A stretch of DNA of 13,950 bases. Origin: Caryophanales bacterium UBA3835. Its GTDB lineage: Bacteria > Bacillota_I > Bacilli_A > RFN20 > CAG-826. Shown here in pieces: positions 1-7,935 of this stretch. Below the pieces are notes generated by a model that ran no database searches, was not told where the DNA came from, and worked only from the letters and a program-made list of their open reading frames with translations. Location: assembly GCA_002392945.1 (NCBI GenBank), contig DGHZ01000027.1, positions 1-13,950 of the forward strand, written 5' to 3'. The position numbers and the translations under genes were made by a program. Every line of letters starts with the position of its first letter. The first letter of the stretch is position 1.

Positions 1-1260
1 ACTTCTAGAAAAATGAGAAAGATATACGCTAAAGCGTATGATGAATTACTCCCTTATGTTAATAATATTGATAAGGATATTGAAAAAGCTTATGAATATA
101 TGGGTGATAGGCAAGGGATTGATCGATACTTAAAAGAGAATTCTGGTTTAGGCCCTCAACAAAATAACGAAGTGAAATATTATCCAGTTGGGGAATTAAT
201 GTGGAAAGATATGCTTGAAGCATTGGAGTCCGCTAAGAAATTTATCCTAATGGAATATTTTATTGTTGATCCAGGTCATATGTGGGATTCCATTCATGAA
301 ATTTTAGCTCGAAAAGCCAAAGAAGGCGTAAGAGTCCATCTTGTCTATGATGATTTAGGAACAATGACCATGCTAAAAAGTGGTTATTATAAAAAACTTA
401 GAAAAGAAGGCATTGACGCTCATAAGTTTAATCCATTTACCCCAATTGTCTCCGCTGTTTATAATAACCGCTCTCACCGTAAGATTATGGTAGTGGATGG
501 CTTAATCGGCTTTACTGGCGGTATCAATCTAGGAGATGAATATATCAATGAAAATGATCGATTAGGTCACTGGAAAGATACTGGTTTAAGAATAAGAGGA
601 ACCGCTGTTAACTCTTTAACTGCATTATTCTTTACAGACTTTATTATTGCTAAAAGAGAAATTCCTGAATTCGAGTTTTATTTTAATAAAAACCCAGAGA
701 AATTTAATGTTCCTGGCACTATCTGTCCATTTGGCGATGGTCCTAGACCACTCTACTATGAACAAATTGGTGAAGAAAACTTCATTAATATTGTGGGACA
801 AGCTAAGAAATATTTCTATATTTCAACCCCTTACTTAATTATTGACCATCACTTTACTCAAGCTCTTAAAAATGCAGCAATGAGAGGAGTGGATGTAAGA
901 GTCATTACACCTCATATCCCAGATAAAAAGATTGTCTTCTGCTTAACTCGTAGTTCTTATAAAGAACTAAGAAAAGCAGGAGTTAAAGTTTATGAATATA
1001 CTCCAGGCTTTATCCACGCCAAGATGCTTGTTAGCGATGATGATATGGCATTTGTAGGCACTATCAATATGGACTTTAGAAGCTTAACTCACCATTTTGA
1101 ATGTGGTGCAGTACTTTATAAAAACGAATGCATTAAAGACATTTACAACGACTTCCAACATATCTTTGAAGTCTCTCAAGAAATTGATAACAATTTCAAA
1201 TTGTCTTTTGGTGCTAAAGTGGCTAAAGTATTGTTAGAAACATTTAGAACTCTGTTTTAA
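1..1260 (+). CDS. cls: Cardiolipin synthase (phospholipase D superfamily), 5' end outside window
   Basis: This is the C-terminal catalytic part of a bacterial cardiolipin synthase, which condenses two phosphatidylglycerols into cardiolipin plus glycerol at the membrane. Two HKD motifs are visible, counting from the Met at base 13: HRKIMVVD (H155, K157, D162) followed by GFTGG, and HAKMLVSD (H335, K337, D342) followed by FVGTIN. This is the pair of half-sites of the PLD fold. The reading frame is open to base 1 without a stop. Family members are near 480-510 residues and start with two membrane helices, absent here, so the Met at 13 is probably internal and the gene starts upstream of the window. 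The sequence before the first HKD (LLPYV, then EYFIVD) matches the usual linker and start of the PLD domain. The next gene follows after 23 bases, consistent with co-transcription. Confidence 0.9.
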   Translation, partial: TSRKMRKIYAKAYDELLPYVNNIDKDIEKAYEYMGDRQGIDRYLKENSGLGPQQNNEVKYYPVGELMWKDMLEALESAKKFILMEYFIVDPGHMWDSIHEILARKAKEGVRVHLVYDDLGTMTMLKSGYYKKLRKEGIDAHKFNPFTPIVSAVYNNRSHRKIMVVDGLIGFTGGINLGDEYINENDRLGHWKDTGLRIRGTAVNSLTALFFTDFIIAKREIPEFEFYFNKNPEKFNVPGTICPFGDGPRPLYYEQIGEENFINIVGQAKKYFYISTPYLIIDHHFTQALKNAAMRGVDVRVITPHIPDKKIVFCLTRSSYKELRKAGVKVYEYTPGFIHAKMLVSDDDMAFVGTINMDFRSLTHHFECGAVLYKNECIKDIYNDFQHIFEVSQEIDNNFKLSFGAKVAKVLLETFRTLF

Positions 1261-1283
1261 ATTTAATTATTTTTTACATCATT

Positions 1284-2450
1284 ATGAAAATTCAAACTAA
1301 ATCAAGCGCACAAAATATTGTTAAGTGCCTATTAATTACCTCTGTTGTATTCTTTCATGCTTCTATGTTTTTAGTGGCTAATCCCGCTGAAGTCATGTCG
1401 CAATTTAATATTTTATTAACTCTATTTCCATTTTTAATGATGGTGTTCTTTTTCTATGCTGGATATAACTACACTCCAGGAAAAAGAAGTGTTGGTCAAA
1501 ATATTAAAAGAAGAACTTTTCAACTTTTAATTCCAATGGTTATCACTTTAGTAGTGTCTTGTGGAATTATATTCGCTATTAAGTTACCAACCGCTAGCGA
1601 TAAGGTTATTGAAGTTGAAAAACTGACAAATAGTATTTGTTATTCATTAATGTCTGAACCTTTATCTTTAATGATTGGCTATCCCGCTAATGGCTTATTA
1701 AGTTTTGATATGGATTTAGCCATTGGCATTCTTTGGTTCTTATATGCTTTATATGTTTGCTCTATATTCTTCTATTTAATTGTTGATTATGCAATTAAAA
1801 AGCCAGCTAGATTACTATCTATTATTTTCATTTTATTAATTGGAGCATTTTGCATGGGCCAATTTGCGGGAGTGTATCTACCTTATACAGTACAGTGCTA
1901 TCCAGTGGCTTTAGCAATGATGTTACTTGCCGCTTATTTAAAACAATTTAATTTCTTAGATAAGAAACCAGAATCTAAAAAAGATTTAATATTCTTAATC
2001 ATCAACACAGTAGTGGCGGAACTAGTTGTTGTGGGCATTGGTTTATTTGGTTATTTCTATTATGGCTCTACGATGGTTGGCTCTCTTCCTGGAGGTATGT
2101 TTGATAGTAATATCAAAGGATTTGACGCTTTTGTGTCCTTTATCATGGGCTTTTTAGGAACGTTTGTTGTCCATCAATTAAGTCGATTAATTATGAAGGT
2201 ACCTGTTTTATCTACAGTTTTTGACTGGTATGGTAGACACTCTTCATATGTATATTTATCACATCCATTATTTTTATCATTTATTCACACAATTATTTTC
2301 CAAGAACAAACTAAAGTCGGAGGATTCCAACCATATTTATATGTCTTTATGACTATTGCGATGCTAGTAGTTATCTTCTTATTTGTTGATTGGATAATTG
2401 CCATTATTAAAAATAAAAAACATCCAGTGGAGGCTAATAATGCCTGCTAG
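1284..2450 (+). CDS. Acyltransferase family 3 integral membrane protein
   Basis: A 388-residue polytopic protein with about ten hydrophobic segments and short loops, the layout of the OafA/NolL-like acyltransferase 3 family, which moves acyl groups onto exported glycans or lipids. The first segment carries LLITSVVFFHAS, with the family's hallmark His near residue 25. The last third carries YGRHSSYVYLSHPLFLSF, matching the family's 'G..S..iYl.H' signature. The acceptor cannot be read from sequence. It lies between cardiolipin synthase and an acyl-CoA ligase, which suggests membrane or cell-surface lipid or glycan acylation (inference). No Shine-Dalgarno is visible before the ATG (TTTTTTACATCATT precedes it), so translation may be coupled to the upstream gene or start without a leader. 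Its 3' end overlaps the next gene by 11 bases. Confidence 0.75.
   Translation: MKIQTKSSAQNIVKCLLITSVVFFHASMFLVANPAEVMSQFNILLTLFPFLMMVFFFYAGYNYTPGKRSVGQNIKRRTFQLLIPMVITLVVSCGIIFAIKLPTASDKVIEVEKLTNSICYSLMSEPLSLMIGYPANGLLSFDMDLAIGILWFLYALYVCSIFFYLIVDYAIKKPARLLSIIFILLIGAFCMGQFAGVYLPYTVQCYPVALAMMLLAAYLKQFNFLDKKPESKKDLIFLIINTVVAELVVVGIGLFGYFYYGSTMVGSLPGGMFDSNIKGFDAFVSFIMGFLGTFVVHQLSRLIMKVPVLSTVFDWYGRHSSYVYLSHPLFLSFIHTIIFQEQTKVGGFQPYLYVFMTIAMLVVIFLFVDWIIAIIKNKKHPVEANNAC
2429..2433 (+). promoter_or_regulatory. Ribosome binding site that sets the acyl-CoA ligase start
   Basis: GGAGG six bases before the ATG at 2440. An upstream in-frame ATG at 2398 has no such site and would add 14 residues (MPLLKIKNIQWRLI) read through the acyltransferase C-terminus, so 2440 is preferred. 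The site lies inside the 3' end of the acyltransferase gene, implying translational coupling. Confidence 0.75.
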
Positions 2451-4086
2451 TCAAAGACCAATAGACAACTATATCTTTGAAGATATTTATAAAGTTAGCG
2501 AAGATAAACAAAATATCCCTGCTATTTCTTTTAAAGGTGTTTCTTATACTTTTAAAGAGTTAAATGATAGTGTGAATTATTTTGCTTCTAAATTACTTAA
2601 AAAAGGCGTTAAACCAAATGACCATGTCGGTTTACTTGGCATGAACTCCTATAGTTGGATAGTGGCATTTTATGCGATTATTAAAGTTGGGGCAGTAGCA
2701 GTGCTTTTAAATTATATGTCTCGACATGAGCCTTTAGTGGAGGCGATTAAAAATACAGACTGCAAATATTTAGTGGCAGGAGGTTATCTAGCGGCCACTA
2801 GAGAAAAAGGTGAATTCCACCGATTGTTAAAAGAAATTGATGTTGATTTAGATCATGAACTTTCACTTTTAAAAGCGGATTTACATTTTAAAAATGTCTT
2901 AGAAAGACATAAGCATATAGAAGAAGTCCCGAATGCCTTCTCTAGAGAAGAGGATAGCAAAAGAACTTCTTATATCATTTTTACTACTGGAACTACTTCT
3001 AAACCAAAAGCCGCAATGTTAAGTCAATTTAGTATGCTTAATATTATTTACCATAACTTTTATAAGTTAGACCCTGTCTTTCCTCAGAAGTTTATGTGTC
3101 TACTTCCAATGTTTCATTGTTTTGGTTTGTTAGTGGTTAATGCATATTTAGCCTATCAAAGAACAGTTTATATTAATGACTTATCTAATCCTGTTCAATT
3201 ATATAAAGAATTCTTAAAAAATAAGTGCGGAGATTACGCTTCTGTTAGTTTTATCTATGATAAACTCGCTAGAGCCCCATTTTGGTGGTGGCATAGAGCA
3301 AGATTTGTTAAACACTGTATTGTGGGAGGTGGATTTACCTCTGAGCAAGAATTTAATTTCTTAGAGAAAAAATACGGTAAAGGCAAATTCATGAATGGAT
3401 ACGGCCAAACTGAATGTTCTCCAATGATTTCTTTAGTTTATCCTGATTCTCCTAAAGAGAAGCAAAAATCCACAGTGGGTACACCGATGGAAGATATTGA
3501 AATTAAAATCATGGATGTAAACACTAAAAAGATTATCCCTAGTAGTGAAAAAGGAGAAATCCTTGTTAAAGGATATAATGTATTTAACGGTTATTATAAG
3601 TTAAGCAAAGAACTCCAACCATTTGATAAAGACGGATATCTACATACTGGCGATCTTGGTCATTTTGATAGTGATGGCTATTTAGTGCTTAATGGAAGAA
3701 TTAAAGACATTATTATTAGAAAAGGAGAAAATATTTCTCCTAAAGAAATAGAACAAGAACTATTAAAGATCCCTTTATTTACAGGGGCGAGAGTTTTAGG
3801 TTTCCCATCAATTGATGATGGAGAATATATGTTAGCGGTGGTGACTCTAACTAAAAAACCTCCTCACTTTGTTGAAGAAACTTATTTAAATGAATTACGT
3901 AAGACTCTTCCTTCAATTAAAGTTCCTTCTCATATTATTTATATGAAAAAGTTCCCAACAACTGCGAACGGGAAACTTGATGAAGTGAAATTAAGAGAAA
4001 TATGTTTAAAAAAGATTTCCTTGTTTATTGATAAAAAATTAGCGAGACAAACCGCTCAATTACTACGTAAAACTGGTAAAAAATAG
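2440..4086 (+). CDS. AMP-forming acyl-CoA synthetase / acid-thiol ligase
   Basis: A 548-residue class I adenylate-forming enzyme that activates a carboxylic acid, probably a fatty acid, with ATP to an acyl-adenylate and passes it to CoA or a carrier. Motifs in order: A3 phosphate loop FTTGTTSKPKA (about residues 181-191); A5 NGYGQTE (319-325); A7 HTGD (402-405) followed by GRIKDIIIRKGENISPKEIE (A8 hinge, about 415-434); and the A10 catalytic Lys in ANGK (K512). Length and motif spacing fit FadD-like ligases. There is no signal peptide, so it should act in the cytoplasm. Its ATG overlaps the acyltransferase stop by 11 bases and has its own GGAGG. It may supply activated acyl groups for the neighbouring membrane acyltransferase (inference). 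Acyl chain preference and CoA versus acyl-ACP specificity cannot be decided. A hairpin terminator overlaps the stop codon. Confidence 0.88.
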   Translation: MPASQRPIDNYIFEDIYKVSEDKQNIPAISFKGVSYTFKELNDSVNYFASKLLKKGVKPNDHVGLLGMNSYSWIVAFYAIIKVGAVAVLLNYMSRHEPLVEAIKNTDCKYLVAGGYLAATREKGEFHRLLKEIDVDLDHELSLLKADLHFKNVLERHKHIEEVPNAFSREEDSKRTSYIIFTTGTTSKPKAAMLSQFSMLNIIYHNFYKLDPVFPQKFMCLLPMFHCFGLLVVNAYLAYQRTVYINDLSNPVQLYKEFLKNKCGDYASVSFIYDKLARAPFWWWHRARFVKHCIVGGGFTSEQEFNFLEKKYGKGKFMNGYGQTECSPMISLVYPDSPKEKQKSTVGTPMEDIEIKIMDVNTKKIIPSSEKGEILVKGYNVFNGYYKLSKELQPFDKDGYLHTGDLGHFDSDGYLVLNGRIKDIIIRKGENISPKEIEQELLKIPLFTGARVLGFPSIDDGEYMLAVVTLTKKPPHFVEETYLNELRKTLPSIKVPSHIIYMKKFPTTANGKLDEVKLREICLKKISLFIDKKLARQTAQLLRKTGKK

Positions 4087-4105
4087 CACGTAATACGTGC
4101 TATTT
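4081..4105. terminator. Bidirectional intrinsic terminator between convergent operons
   Basis: A perfect inverted repeat: AAATAGCACG (4081-4090) and CGTGCTATTT (4096-4105) around the loop TAATA. T-rich flanks lie on the + side and A-rich ones before it, so it can end transcription from both directions. The + strand stop codon TAG (4084-4086) lies inside the left arm, and the - strand stop (4108-4110) lies 2 bases beyond the right arm. Confidence 0.85.
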
Positions 4106-4107
4106 TA

Positions 4108-6477
4108 TTATTCTCTTTCTTTAACAGCTTCTGGAAGATTCCATTTTTTCATGCTGTTCATAGAGATGAAGTGACTGATTAATAAGAAGGCGAGAACTAA
4201 CACCATTGATAAAATATACATTAATGCTGATTTAGGGAATGGGAAGGTTTGAGTTGGAATAGAAATACCCTTTAATAATAATTTTGATAAAACCATACCT
4301 AAAGGTATCGCTAAGGCCATAGCGATAATATATTGCACTAAACTCATTAATAAATTAGAAGTAGAGATATCTCTTCTTTGATAGCCTAACGTCCTAATAG
4401 TGGCGAATGTGCGTTTTTGTTCTTTTAAATTTGTCTGCATCATGTTAAAAACAATCATGAAGCCTAAAATTATCGAAATTGCATTTAGAATATAACTAGA
4501 ATAAGAAAATGCCATTAAACGGTCATTATTCTCTTGTTTTATCACTTCACTAAAGGAAATATAGGTAACATTAGGAGTGTTCTTATATTTTTCAAAGAAA
4601 GCATTAACGTCTTTTACTTGTGCAAGTAAAGATCCTCTTTCTGAAGAAACGTTAATTGCCTCATAATTCATATAACTAACTTGATAAAGGAATTCTCTAG
4701 ATATCCCCTTAACTTCAACATCTACGTCATTGATTTGAATAATATCGCCCACTCCACACTTTAATAAATTAGCGTGATATAAAGATAAGACAATTCCACT
4801 TTCCGGAATAGGCATAATATCGTTATAATCACTCACAACACGTAATAGGTCTTGGTTAGGTTTAACTGCGTTAATTAATATCACTTCATTAGTGTCATTA
4901 TAAGTGACCTCGGTAGGGATATATTTAATTAAAGTCTTAGCTTTAATATTGTCATCGCCATCAAAATAACTTTCTAATTCATCACTTGCATGAGCATCAA
5001 AATAGACTTGAACATCATAGTTTTGTCTCGCTTCAAATAATTGAGAAATGATGTTACGTTTTGATAATTCCATCGATAAAGCAAAAAACACCATCATTCC
5101 GCTAGCAAGTAAACATATTCCAGAAAGAATATATCTTCTTAAATTTCTTAAGGTTTGAGAAATAGATATTTTTAAAGTAATAGGAGCGTGTTTAAATAAA
5201 GTCCTCACTAAATAAGGAGTTTTATTATTTTGTGGAGGTAGAGCCTTCATTGCTTCTACTGGTTTAATTTTGGAAATTGATAAAGAGGCTAATAAAGAGG
5301 TGACGACACAGACTAATACCATCGCTCCTAAAGCGATAGCCACTAAACCAAAATTAATATCTAATGGTAAAGGATATAATCTAGTCGCGGTACCGTACGC
5401 ATAATTAGCAATCGCTGTTATTCCTACTCCAATTCCAGTTCCTATTGCCCAAGATATAACCGCTATTAGCAAAGCTAACAAAACATATATCAAAGTAATA
5501 CTTCTTTTATTCTCGCCAAGGGCTCGCATAATTCCGATATCTTTTCGGCACTGTCTCACGATTTGAAATAAGAATAAAGAAGTAACAACTAATACTACTA
5601 AAAAGAAGGCAATAGGGACCGCCAAAGAAATCATGTTGACCCCTCTAAGAGTGTCTTTATATTGTTTAATGACTTCCGATTCTTCATAGGTAGTCATATA
5701 AGCAATATTTTCTTTTAATTGTTTAACTTGTTCTTCAGTTATTTCTGCTCCAGATTCTTTAGCGATTTCTAGTAGGCGGTCAAACAATTCGGTAGTGGTT
5801 TTTTCTTTGCCATCGATATAATCGACTAATATTTCGTTAAAGAAAGGATCAGAAGGATTTTTAACGTATTGATTAAAAATATGTTTAGGGAGGAATAAAT
5901 AGGCAAAGTCTCGAGACGAACTTACTGAATATGGGTCAGCTTTTACAATAGAAGATTCTGGAGAAACAAAAGTTGATTCAATTTTAAAAGTTTTAGTTTC
6001 TCCATTATGCATCTTAATAGTGATATCATTTCCAACCCCAATATGATTCGCGTTAGAGAAATAATATTCCATTCTCAGTCCACTATAAGTGAACTTACCG
6101 TCAATTAAATGATGCTTTAATAATCCTTCTTTATGGTCATAAGAAAAGACTCTACAAGAATAGGAATTACCATTAAATTCAAAAGTGGTGTTATAAGAGG
6201 CACGATATTCAAGCTTTTTAATATCAAGTTTTTCTTCTAAATAACTAACAGGGATATCTTTAGTGTAAGAAGTAGCAATTTCAGGAACGGTTTCTAAATA
6301 AAAATCAGGATAGCCACATTCCTCTACTAAAGACCAAGTATTAGCCTCTAAAGATAAATAGGCGTCTCTTAATCCAACTAAAATTCCCACTCCAAAAGCG
6401 CCAACAAATACCACGCTAAGGAGCATCAGCCAGAATCTTTTTAAATATGGGAAAAGAAATGTTTTTGCGAGTTTCAT
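4108..6477 (-). CDS. ABC exporter permease, FtsX/MacB type with two FtsX domains
   Basis: A 789-residue membrane protein of the type VII (MacB/LolE-like) ABC superfamily, which typically works by mechanotransmission or extrudes peptides or lipids. Order seen: one N-terminal helix (about 14-36, FWLMLLSVVFVGAFGVGIL), a large extracytoplasmic domain (about 37-275), a first FtsX block with three helices (about 280-400), a further helix near 445-465, a second extracytoplasmic domain (about 466-660), and a second FtsX block (about 662-780). This is the long duplicated permease common in Bacillota, where one polypeptide supplies both halves. The stop of the partner ATPase lies 4 bases upstream of the start, so the two form one operon. 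The substrate is unknown. No two-component system sits next to it, unlike the bacitracin-type BceAB exporters. Confidence 0.88.
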   Translation of the reverse strand: MKLAKTFLFPYLKRFWLMLLSVVFVGAFGVGILVGLRDAYLSLEANTWSLVEECGYPDFYLETVPEIATSYTKDIPVSYLEEKLDIKKLEYRASYNTTFEFNGNSYSCRVFSYDHKEGLLKHHLIDGKFTYSGLRMEYYFSNANHIGVGNDITIKMHNGETKTFKIESTFVSPESSIVKADPYSVSSSRDFAYLFLPKHIFNQYVKNPSDPFFNEILVDYIDGKEKTTTELFDRLLEIAKESGAEITEEQVKQLKENIAYMTTYEESEVIKQYKDTLRGVNMISLAVPIAFFLVVLVVTSLFLFQIVRQCRKDIGIMRALGENKRSITLIYVLLALLIAVISWAIGTGIGVGITAIANYAYGTATRLYPLPLDINFGLVAIALGAMVLVCVVTSLLASLSISKIKPVEAMKALPPQNNKTPYLVRTLFKHAPITLKISISQTLRNLRRYILSGICLLASGMMVFFALSMELSKRNIISQLFEARQNYDVQVYFDAHASDELESYFDGDDNIKAKTLIKYIPTEVTYNDTNEVILINAVKPNQDLLRVVSDYNDIMPIPESGIVLSLYHANLLKCGVGDIIQINDVDVEVKGISREFLYQVSYMNYEAINVSSERGSLLAQVKDVNAFFEKYKNTPNVTYISFSEVIKQENNDRLMAFSYSSYILNAISIILGFMIVFNMMQTNLKEQKRTFATIRTLGYQRRDISTSNLLMSLVQYIIAMALAIPLGMVLSKLLLKGISIPTQTFPFPKSALMYILSMVLVLAFLLISHFISMNSMKKWNLPEAVKERE

Positions 6478-6481
6478 TTAT

Positions 6482-7192
6482 CTACCATTCGATATCTTTA
6501 GAATCAATTGGATGCTCGTTAACTTTTTCTTTTAGAATCTTGCCGTTTTTTAAGGTAATGACACGATTAGCCATTGAGGCAATTGGAGTAGTGTGAGTGA
6601 CTATTACCATAGTCTGACCTTCTTTTCTAACAATATCTTGAAGTAATTGTAGAATTAGTCGGCCTGTTTTATCATCGAGTGCACCTGTAGGTTCATCGCA
6701 AAGAATAATGTCCGCTTTTTTTACTAACGCTCTAGCGATAGATACTCTTTGTTGCTCTCCTCCAGAGAGTTGAGATGGGTAGTGGTGCATTCTATCTTCT
6801 CCTAAACCCACTAATTCTAAAGTTTTTTCTGCTAGATGGTCTTTATCTTTACCTTTAATTGATAAACGTACATTTTCTAAGGCTGTTAAATCAGGTAATA
6901 AATTATAAAACTGGAAAATAAAACCAATCTTTTCCTTACGGAAAGAAGTTAATTCTCGATCTTTATAAGCAGTAATATCGGTGTCACCTAACATTACTTG
7001 ACCAGAAGTAGGAGAATCCATTCCTCCAATAATATTTAATAAAGTTGATTTTCCACATCCAGAATTACCAAGAAGGACAAGCATTTCACCTTTATAGACA
7101 TCAAAAGTAACTCCATCAAGGGCTTTTACTTGAGAGTCTCCGCTTCCATAATATTTCTTTAAATCTTTAATTTGTAAAATTGCTTCCTTCAT
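6482..7192 (-). CDS. ABC transporter ATPase, LolD/MacB class
   Basis: A 236-residue nucleotide-binding protein that powers the FtsX-type permease encoded 4 bases downstream. Complete motif set: Walker A GNSGCGKST (42-50), Q-loop FQF (Q94), signature LSGGEQQR (142-149), Walker B DIILCDEP with catalytic E167, D-loop GALD, and switch His in VTHT (H200). FYNLLPDLTALENV after the Q-loop is typical of LolD/MacB/FtsE-type ATPases. The length is normal. A GAGG lies 7 bases before the ATG. A candidate -10 TATAAT on the minus strand (7219-7224) puts the transcription start about 20 bases upstream of the coding region. Confidence 0.93.
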   Translation of the reverse strand: MKEAILQIKDLKKYYGSGDSQVKALDGVTFDVYKGEMLVLLGNSGCGKSTLLNIIGGMDSPTSGQVMLGDTDITAYKDRELTSFRKEKIGFIFQFYNLLPDLTALENVRLSIKGKDKDHLAEKTLELVGLGEDRMHHYPSQLSGGEQQRVSIARALVKKADIILCDEPTGALDDKTGRLILQLLQDIVRKEGQTMVIVTHTTPIASMANRVITLKNGKILKEKVNEHPIDSKDIEW

Positions 7193-7218
7193 AAGATGTC
7201 CTCAACTTTAATATATGT

Positions 7219-7247
7219 ATTATACAACAATAACTATTTTTAAATAT
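7219..7247 (-). promoter_or_regulatory. Candidate promoter of the ABC exporter operon
   Basis: On the minus strand there is a perfect -10 TATAAT at 7219-7224. At 17-bp spacing the -35 position (7242-7247) reads ATATTT, which is weak. The predicted start near 7212 leaves a short leader containing the GAGG ribosome binding site. Confidence 0.5.
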
Positions 7248-7296
7248 AAAAATATTTCCCATGTAATTATTTAGATATTGTCAAATAATATTTTAA

Positions 7297-7731
7297 CTAT
7301 AAAGTCGCTAATAAATTACTTACAGCTTCTAAAAATTCTTTTTCTAAATTTGAAAATCTGGAGTAGATAGGTGAGTCAATATCAATGACTCCTATTAGTT
7401 GATTATCTTTTAAAATCGGAACCACAATCTCACTTTTAGATTTGCTAGAACATGCTATATGTCCCTTAAAGGTATTAACATCATCCACAATGATGGTTTC
7501 TTTTTTACTAGCGGCTGTTCCACATACTCCTTTACCTAAAGGAATAATAGTGCACGCCACTTCACCTTGAAATGGTCCTAAAACAAGTCTATCTTTATCT
7601 AAAAGATAAAAACCTGCCCAATTTATATCTTTCATCGTATATAAAATAGAAGCGACATTAGCGAGATTACTAACGAGTGGAATATCTTTGTCTATAATGG
7701 ATTCGATTTGTTTTAATAATAACTCGTACAT
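7297..7731 (-). CDS. msrC: Free methionine-(R)-sulfoxide reductase (GAF-domain fRMsr)
   Basis: A 144-residue single GAF-domain protein that reduces free methionine-(R)-sulfoxide in the cytoplasm, using thioredoxin-type electrons. It carries the family block NWAGFYLL, then LGPFQG, and three cysteines at C60 (VACTII), C70 (GVCGTA) and C94 (HIACSS). Their spacing of 10 and 24 equals that of E. coli fRMsr C84/C94/C118 as I recall it, so the enzyme should be active. The conserved SKSEIVVPI and GVIDIDSP follow. I chose ATG 7731 because MYELLLKQIESI aligns with the usual N-terminus; a TTG at 7773 would add 14 atypical residues and run through a palindrome. No Shine-Dalgarno is seen. The start codon lies only 11 bases from a 17-bp palindrome related to the neighbouring nuclease gene, so the native promoter may have been replaced by rearrangement (inference). 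Confidence 0.9.
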   Translation of the reverse strand: MYELLLKQIESIIDKDIPLVSNLANVASILYTMKDINWAGFYLLDKDRLVLGPFQGEVACTIIPLGKGVCGTAASKKETIIVDDVNTFKGHIACSSKSKSEIVVPILKDNQLIGVIDIDSPIYSRFSNLEKEFLEAVSNLLATL

Positions 7732-7742
7732 AATATATATTG

Positions 7743-7759
7743 TGCGACAATTTGTCGCA
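7743..7759. repeat. 17-bp palindrome, copy 1, upstream of fRMsr
   Basis: TGCGACAA, a central base T, then TTGTCGCA: a perfect dyad. Read on the minus strand in the register ATG CGA CAA ATT GTC GCA CAA it would encode MRQIVAQ, matching the QQLAAQ site of the nearby DUF1016 nuclease. No open nuclease frame surrounds it, so it may be an orphan copy, an operator or an RNA hairpin in the fRMsr leader. Confidence 0.7.
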
Positions 7760-7798
7760 TAATTAAAAGGCAAATAAAACCAGCTGCTTTATTATGAG

Positions 7799-7933
7799 TT
7801 ATTTCTTTAGTTCTTTTTCAATTTCCTCTATTGTCGGAAGACTACTTTTGAAGTTCTCTGGAATGAGTTTAGATACAATTAATGTTAAATGCCTCCAATG
7901 AATGAAAAATAATTGGTCGACAACTTGTTGACT
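7799..7933 (-). pseudogene. Scar of a second DUF1016 nuclease gene with internal deletion
   Basis: Read on the minus strand, this stretch gives 44 in-frame residues and a TAA stop. The first 22 (SQQVVDQLFF, then IHWRHLTLIVSK) match residues 104-126 of the intact nuclease (TQQLAAQITS, then IPWGHILLIISK). The last 22 (LIPENFKSSL, then PTIEEIEKELKK) match residues 327-348. The two parts meet at a Ser-Lys shared by both positions (125-126 and 325-326), so exactly 200 codons are missing in frame. Bases 7815-7875 repeat 7955-8015 of the intact gene with five differences. The first 100 or so residues are also missing: the fragment starts 3 bases beyond the intact gene's stop, at the palindrome. Gene decay through short-homology deletion is the simplest reading. 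A donor cassette is an alternative. Confidence 0.8.
7916..7932. repeat. 17-bp near-palindrome, copy 2, in the nuclease scar
   Basis: GTCGACAA, central C, TTGTTGAC on the + strand, a dyad with one mismatched pair. On the minus strand it encodes the QQVVD of the scar in the same codon register as copies 1 and 3. It lies 3 bases from the stop codon of the intact nuclease gene and marks the breakpoint of the fragment. Confidence 0.7.
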
Positions 7934-7935
7934 GA

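Noticed and set aside
7279..7284. Consensus -35 TTGACA on the minus strand upstream of the ABC operon
   Set aside because: At 17-19 bp spacing the -10 position reads TGGGAA or similar, so it does not form a promoter. The TATAAT at 7219-7224 is too far away.
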